Below are positions 58,001-64,000 of a stretch of 64,000 bases of DNA, one piece after another; position 1 is the stretch's first letter; each line of letters starts with the position of its first letter. Under the pieces are notes generated by a model, which was not told where the DNA came from, did no database searches, and worked only from the letters and a program-made list of their open reading frames with translations. The stretch is taken from the NCBI RefSeq assembly GCF_037975245.1, contig NC_092566.1:11003501-11067500 (forward strand). The letters run 5' to 3'. Both the position numbers and the translations under genes were made by a program. This DNA comes from Apostichopus japonicus. Taxonomy: Eukaryota; Echinodermata; Holothuroidea; Aspidochirotida; Stichopodidae.

Positions 58001-59509
58001 ATATTCTTAAGTTAGCTGGCGACTTAACAACAGGTAACGTTAGAAGTTTGACAACTATTGTGATTATTGCGAACAGAGGAACTATTTGGTGGAGTTTTAG
58101 CAAAATGTTTCAACAACAGCGTAGTTATGAAATTTCAGTCTCTTCCAACACTACCATCTGTAATTCTCTATATATATATGTATCTAGGTATCATACGATA
58201 GTGAGTCTTATTCAATATTGTGTCAACACTCATGCATTTTGACTACCCTTCTAGGTCACCGGAGAACTGTCAACCCACGGGAAGCCTATGCGTCGTTTCA
58301 CCCAGACGTTTGTATTAGCTCCTCACTCTGCCAGGAACTATTATGTTAGGAACGATATTTTCCGTTACCACGACGAAGTGTTCCAGGAGAACGAGGATGA
58401 GGAGGAAGATAGAGTTGAATCTGGTGAGTTTAGCAAACAAACAGACATGGTTTGAGAATCATATTTATTTCTCTCTTCATGGAGTGTCTATCTTAAGGAA
58501 AATCAGAAGCCACGACCAGCCTTCAATCTCCATACATACACATCGACAGCATAATCATACAATGCTCTGTATTGTCACATGGAATGCATTTGACTTAACA
58601 GGATTTGCTGGTGGCTAGATTCGATGATCGCTTAGCAAAATTACTGCAGATTTTCCAAACCTTACGGCAGAAAACCACATCCTTATAGCATTTTGTATCC
58701 TGAAGGTGTGAATAGATATATCCAATGAACAGTAACCGAAATAACTTTTTTTTTTATTCCACAGATGAGGAAACCGTCGAATCACCGCAGGAGAAACAGG
58801 ATTCAGATGATGTGGAAGATGAAGAGGAGGATACAGAGGGTCATCCTTCTCTCCCTTCTCCAGCTCATCCAGCCCCCATCAGCACCCAGGAAGCTCCAGC
58901 TGTCTCCCCATACTACAGTCCTCCACCATCGACTGTCAGGTAGAGTCTACTTTTCATTTCATTTTGACTCAGCAGAGAATTGATGAAAGGAACATTCTGG
59001 GTTTCACTCAGCAATAGGAGTCATGCTGACAGGCTTGACTTCCTGCAAGTGAAAAGCTTTATCAGTATTTGCAGTCAGCAATGGCTGAAGGATAGAACCT
59101 GAAGGATAGTCTTAGAATTTTATTGTATTATATCTCATAGACCAGCAAAGAAAGAACGATGTATCGCAAGTGCTTCAAAGGTCATTTGAAGTCAACAAAC
59201 GCCAAACATATACTTCACTCCCCCCCTCTTACCTGTGTCTCTACAGTACCGCTCCTTCCTAAACATAATATCGCAAGGAAAGCTTGGACAGATCGCATAT
59301 GTAATTGTACAACATTGAGTACAAGAAGCCTAATGTTGTGGGCAGAGGTGGTTGTTTGGGTTTACCAGGGGTCAAATTGTGAAAACCATGTTTTACACAA
59401 TATTTCAACATGGCCAGATGAGGTGTGGGATAAATGCGGGGACAACAAATGATACACCCTTTTTGGTTCCTTGCTTTTTGCAAAGCAAGGAACCTATGCG
59501 TTCAACTTG

Positions 59510-59570
<61 letters not shown>

Positions 59571-62500
59571 ACGCTTGGCTTGTGTACACGATATCTCAAT
59601 AAGGAAATGATGTATCATGATCAAACTTGTTGGGTGGATAGCCCATAGTAAGAGGAAGATCCCTATTTTTTTTGGTGCCCGCAAAGGTCACCAAAGGTCA
59701 GTTAGATGCCAAAAACCAATATATTAGAAACAGCAATAACTCCCATTGACAGGGTCCCACATGATTGATATTTTGGGAGTAGTTGTGAATGGGGTAAGGG
59801 ATCGTTTTCAAACATAACGGTAATGTGACCCAAGGTCAACAAAGGTCAATTAATGATAAAAAACTAGTATTTTTGCGATAACTTGAGAACGAAATGTCCG
59901 TTAGGGTTGGGAGTTGCTTCAATGTAATCCAATTGTCGACCCGCACCTGGGTGACCCTTGACCTCAATTTGACCTTTGGTGACCTTTACGTGTTTTTGGG
60001 GATTTTTACAGTTTTGATGCTATTTTCAGATGTCAAAGGTACCTTCTGAACATAAATGTCAATAGGTCGACCCCGTGTGACCTTTATGTGCGAAGTTATA
60101 TGGGGTCAAAGTTTTTCGGTCGGAGTTAGGATGGCTGTACAGACTTGTCGTTTTGTTTTTTGGAATCAGGAGATTAAACTACATTTGAAACCAAGGTCAA
60201 AAGGTCAAAGGTCAAATTAGAAAAAATGTGCTTATTTTGGGAGGAAACGAGCAAAAAAGAAAATGTTAGGTTTTGATGCTAGATTTGGATATCAAAGGTA
60301 CCTTCCGATCAAAAATGTCAATTGGTTGACCTTCGTGTGACCTTTGTGTGCGAAGTTATACGAGGTCAAAGTTAATTTTCAGACATTTAATGCAACAACT
60401 CCCAGTTCCAAGGTGTGACGTGCTTGATATTTTTGGACAAGTTGCAATTGGTATAGGGGAATATTTTCAAACTTAACGGTCATGTGATCCGAGGTCACCA
60501 AAGGTCAATTAATGTTAAAAAACTAGTATTTTGGGGGTAGAAAATGGGCAAAGAAAAAAATGTTTGAATTTGTATAGTTTGATTCTCTATTTAGGTCTCA
60601 TCGATCAAAAATGTCAATAAGTTGACCCAAGGTGACCTTTGTGTGTTAAGTTATATGAGGTCAAAGTTAATTTTCAGACATTTAGTGTAATAACTCCCAG
60701 TGCCAAGGTATTGCACGGTTGATATTTTGGGACAAGTTGCAAATGGTATAGGGGAATATTTTCAAACTTAACGGTCATGTGATCCGAGGTCACGAAAGGT
60801 CAATTAATGATAAAAAACTAGCATTTTTGCGATAACTTGAGAACAAATTGTCCGTTAGGGTTGGGAGTTGCTTCAATGTAATCCAATTGTCGACCCGCAT
60901 CTGGGTGACCCTTGACCTCAATTTGACCTCTGGTGACCTTTTTGTGTTTTGTGGATTTTTACAGTTTCGATGCTATTTTCAGATGTTAAAGGTAGCTTCT
61001 GATCATAAATGTCAATGGGTTGACCCCCGTGTGACCTTTGTGTGCGAAGTTATACAAGGTCAAAGTTAATTTTCAGACATTTAATGCAATAACTCCCAGT
61101 TCCAAGGTGTGACACGGTTGATATTTTTTGAGTAGTTGCAAATGGTATAGGGTAATATTTTCAAACTTAACGGTCATGTGATCCAAGGTCACCAAAGGTC
61201 AATTAATGATAAAAAAGTAGTATTTTTGCGATAACTTGAGAACGAATTGTCAGTTAGGGTTGGGAGTTGCTTCTACGTAATCCAATTGTCCACCCACATG
61301 TGGGTGACCCTTGACCTCAATTTGACCTCTGGTGACCTTTTCGTGTTTTGGGGATTTATACATTTTCGATGCTATTTTCAGATGTTAAAGGTACCTTCTG
61401 ATCATAAATGTCAATAGGTTGACCCCTGGATGAGCTTTGTGTGTGAAGTTATAGGAGGTCAAAGTTAATTTTCAGACATTTCATGCAATAACTCCCAGTG
61501 CCAAGGTGTGACAAGGTTGATTTTTTTGGACAAGTTGCGAATGGTATAGGGGAATATTTTCAAACTTAGCGGTCATGTGATCCAAGGTCACCAAAGGTCA
61601 GCTAATGTTAAAAAACTAGTATTTTGGGGGGAGAAAATGGGCAAAGAAAACATGTTTGAATTTTTACAGTTTTGATGCTCCGTTTAGGTCTCACCGATCA
61701 AAAATGTCAATTGGTTGACCTACGGGTGACCTTTGTGTGTGAAGTTATGTATACATATTTTTAGACATTTAATGCAATTAAATCCCAATACCAAGGTGTG
61801 ACACGGTTGATAATTTGGGACAAGTTGTGAATGGGGTGGTGGAACATTTTCAAGCTTAAAGGTCATGTCATCTGTGGTCACCAATGTTATCATATCTGTT
61901 GACCCGCTTGTAGGTGACCTTATACTTCTTACATTTTCGACGCCATATTTAGATCTCAAAAGTGCCTTTTGATCAAAAATCCGATCACATTTTGTGATCA
62001 CAAAAGTGTTGGCTATAGTGTTGGTTACTTTATGCGTACATGTAGGACCACAATTACTTGGACTATTTGAGCCCAATCTTGCTTGATAATATGTGTATTG
62101 TCATATACCCCAAGCAAGGAACCACAGTGCCCTTGGGCTCTTGTTAGGGCTAAGAAAACCCTCAAAAGCACAATTGCGAGGGGAAAAAATAAATAAAATA
62201 TAAGAAAATCACCCTGGTAATATCAAAGGGGTCCTTGTATAATTACCTTTTTTTAGTCACATTATAACGAGTAATGATGTGTCCCCAACCCACTCACAAG
62301 GGCAATGCCAATGGCTAGTTTCGCACACTTCAGGGTATACAGGTCACACGGATACCCACGGCCCAGCGCGGGAAGGTTGCTGTAATAAATCAGCCTCGCA
62401 GGAAATGTTTTGAACAATATTGCCATTCCACATTTTTAAAAATTTATATTGTATGTTATTTAGTAAACGTTTTCTTTGGTATTTGACTTCAGTTCAGTGT

Positions 62501-63706
62501 TCCCTTTAAGGTGCGGGATTCCCTTCAACTGACTCAATAATCCCGCAAAGAAAACATTTGTCTGCTGGAAATCCCCGCATCGTTTTCTTGCATTCGTGAT
62601 AAGTTTATACTCAATGCACAACGTATTCACTTGACAGTATCAAGAAAAAAAACTCTGAAAATCAGTAGCAAAATTACCTATTGTGAACGAAAAGTAAGTT
62701 GGTACACCTTTCAAAGTTTACGAAAGATCGAGCAGAACACTTTCGAAAAATGCACGCGAACCTGGCATATCGTGCTAAATGCAACTAATTTCATGTTAAC
62801 AAGGCTCTAGTACAACCATTTATGAATAAACCGTAAGACCACATCTGGTGTTTAGCCGGGGGAAAAGAAAGTTTTTTTCTAGAATTTCCAAAAATGTGCA
62901 AAAAATAATATCCTTCTATAGTTAAGTGTATAGCAAATAGCCAAACCAACTCGTCGGTTACGGATCACACGTAACTAAAAAAACACAACTAATTGTATTT
63001 TGCGAAGTTGACGTTTTCCCTTGCACAAGCATTTGCAGGGGCTCTTTTTTGCCACAAATAGCCTTCCTTAATAATTGTTTAAATCTGACCCCGGACTGAT
63101 GTCGTATTTAGTATGTTGATGTATCTATCACATTTAGTACAAGAAGCCTGTTGTTGAGGTCAAAGGTCAATTCAACACAGCCTGTGTCATTGTGAGTTAA
63201 TTGTTTGTCACATCACACTGCTTTTCATGGTATTACTAAGATCAAGTATGTTGTACACCCTAACTATACATTACATCAGATTCATGAAGAAAACTGCTCA
63301 TGTTACATCATTGAAACCGCAATGCATTTTTGCGTTCTGTTTTTTTTTAACCATTTGGTCAGCTTCTGCAATGCATGATGATATGTATGTTTAGAATTGC
63401 CCTATCGCTCTTTAATTTGTTTTTCTTTGTCGTCGTTCAGCAATGGCACCAACCATCTGGACTCCCCCGGAGGAACCCCTCCCAAGGTACAGCACCAGGT
63501 GGACCAACAAGTGGAGGACGGGCAGGAGAAGCAAGAGCTGGAGGAACCGGAGCAGCCAATCGCTGAGCCTGTACCAGCTAACGAAGACACGGATCCTGCA
63601 TCACCAGTGGCACCCTCCCCTCCTCCGCAACAAGTCTCGGAGAATCATCAGGGTGATGTGGTAGATGCCGAGAAGCCAGAGGTCAAGGAACCAGCCCCAC
63701 CCCAAG
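54880..63706 (+). CDS. G3BP: G3BP / Rasputin stress-granule protein, 5' six coding exons
   Basis: RNA-binding scaffold of cytoplasmic stress granules. Exons: 54880-55088, 55659-55740, 57263-57364, 58255-58423, 58765-58939, 63441-63706; phases agree and give 334 codons. NTF2-like domain about residues 46-175: [61 protein letters not shown] and [15 protein letters not shown]. The aromatic residues of the FGDF-peptide pocket are kept. An acidic, Pro/Glu-rich disordered linker follows. The RRM and RGG tail must lie beyond the window. It starts MVMATKP like human MVMEKP, but has about 34 extra Pro/Ser/Thr/Gln residues before the domain. Invertebrates usually have one G3BP gene; vertebrates have two. 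The last donor is GTTGGT at 63707 or GTGACT at 63711. Confidence 0.94.
55659..55740 (+). CDS. G3BP: G3BP exon 2
   Basis: [19 protein letters not shown] then AEEPVYGQN; the human counterpart is RFYGKNSSYVHGGLDSNGK (from memory). Donor GTAAGA, phase 0. Confidence 0.95.
57263..57364 (+). CDS. G3BP: G3BP exon 3
   Basis: [20 protein letters not shown] then [14 protein letters not shown]: the middle of the NTF2-like fold. 34 codons, phase 0 on both sides. Confidence 0.95.
58255..58423 (+). CDS. G3BP: G3BP exon 4 (end of NTF2-like domain)
   Basis: [43 protein letters not shown], then an acidic run ([12 protein letters not shown]). [11 protein letters not shown] is the family hallmark. Donor GTGAGT, phase 1. 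Confidence 0.95.
58765..58939 (+). CDS. G3BP: G3BP exon 5 (acidic linker)
   Basis: Asp/Glu-rich ([14 protein letters not shown]), then Pro/Ser-rich ([21 protein letters not shown]). This corresponds to the acidic intrinsically disordered region that restrains condensation in human G3BP1. Donor GTAGAG; ends two bases into a codon. Confidence 0.9.
59465..62125. mobile_element. 2.6-kb repeat element with AGGTCA/TGACCT modules
   Basis: Begins with a 13-bp perfect hairpin (GGTTCCTTGCTTT and AAAGCAAGGAACC, 59465-59494) and a GT microsatellite. It ends with CAAGCAAGGAACC near 62108. The inside is made of repeated modules about 400 bases long; one (GATAACTTGAGAACGAATTG, GGGTTGGGAGTTGCTTC) occurs at 59876, 60831 and 61229. 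Dozens of AGGTCA or TGACCT hexamers are spaced 1-5 bases apart. No long open frame; class unknown. Confidence 0.75.
59512..59564. repeat. GT dinucleotide microsatellite
   Basis: About 26 GT units near the left end of the 2.6-kb element. Confidence 0.98.
62600..62985 (-). repeat. Dispersed repeat, copy 2
   Basis: Reverse-orientation relative of 43337-43473: TTAGTTACGTGTGATCCG, GGCTATTTGCTATACACTTA and GCATTGAGTATAAACTTA on the minus strand. It lies in the G3BP intron next to the 2.6-kb element. Confidence 0.75.
63441..63706 (+). CDS. G3BP: G3BP exon 6 (Glu/Pro-rich linker)
   Basis: [20 protein letters not shown], then Gln/Glu/Pro-rich sequence such as [16 protein letters not shown], similar in style to the EPEPEPEQEPV part of human G3BP1. 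Acceptor CGTCGTTCAG. The exon end is ambiguous by four bases. Confidence 0.85.
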
Positions 63707-64000
63707 GTTGGTGACTTTGATATTTCTAACTCAGTTTTTAAGATATGTCTTTACTAGATGCAGTTATGACCGGGGGTCATAAGCAATTTGGTTGTTAAAA
63801 TGGAAAAAAGGAAAAGTAATATCTTGATGACTGATGTTATGTATTTACTATGGATAATTGACACCAGAATGCTTTGTATAGTCTTGGTTTATTTTGCCTT
63901 GCTGTATTAGGAGTTTTTCTTCAATAGCATTAATAGAAAACTTTGCATACTTGGTGTCTTTCATTTTGATGGTAGTACGGTCCTAGAATTGACATTAACC

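Noticed and set aside
61720-62076. 118-codon minus-strand open frame
   Set aside because: Lies inside the repeat element with AGGTCA modules and has no recognisable domain.

Overview
This is a gene-sparse, intron-rich, AT-leaning eukaryotic nuclear sequence. Coding segments are short exons (80-270 bases) with GT-AG junctions and consistent reading phases, separated by kilobase introns full of tandem repeats, poly-G/poly-C tracts and short inverted-repeat transposons. The protein families (SH2D4, CDKL2, G3BP, an axonemal-type coiled coil) and the repeat style point to a marine invertebrate deuterostome. An echinoderm (for example a sea cucumber) or a hemichordate is my best guess, but this is inference. 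There is no bacterial-style operon, CRISPR array or rRNA.

Layout. (1) 1,074-9,099, plus strand: the 3' seven coding exons of an SH2D4-type adaptor (conserved WVWVMG block, Lys/Glu-rich coiled coil, C-terminal SH2 domain). Its 5' end lies before the window. Introns carry a G-rich 15/16-bp minisatellite, a 110-122-bp tandem repeat and a TTAA-flanked MITE. (2) 11,097-15,652: about 61 copies of a 74-bp satellite. (3) 22,035-36,703, minus strand: a complete ten-exon CDKL2-like kinase of about 597 residues, with a degenerate ~175-bp tandem repeat just beyond its stop codon. (4) 38,645-38,826: a sequence starting with an almost perfect U2 snRNA 5' end and ending with U1-like pieces. (5) 38,893-41,145: nested inverted-repeat elements. 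(6) 45,725-49,350, minus strand: a small three-exon gene for a 142-residue coiled-coil protein, possibly CFAP141-like. (7) 54,880 to beyond the right part of the window, plus strand: the 5' six coding exons of G3BP/Rasputin (NTF2-like domain and acidic low-complexity linker; the RRM and RGG parts are not in view). Its last visible intron holds a 2.6-kb element packed with AGGTCA/TGACCT hexamers.

Gene relationships. SH2D4 and CDKL2 converge on the satellite; CDKL2 and the small gene are both on the minus strand; the small gene and G3BP are head to head. CDKL2 next to G3BP matches, as I recall it, human 4q21 (CDKL2-G3BP2), so this looks like old conserved linkage. The CDKL2-like kinase and the small gene may both act in cilia; X-box-like motifs upstream of each would fit. 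The genes are otherwise functionally independent: signalling adaptor, CDK-like kinase, ciliary structural protein, stress-granule scaffold.
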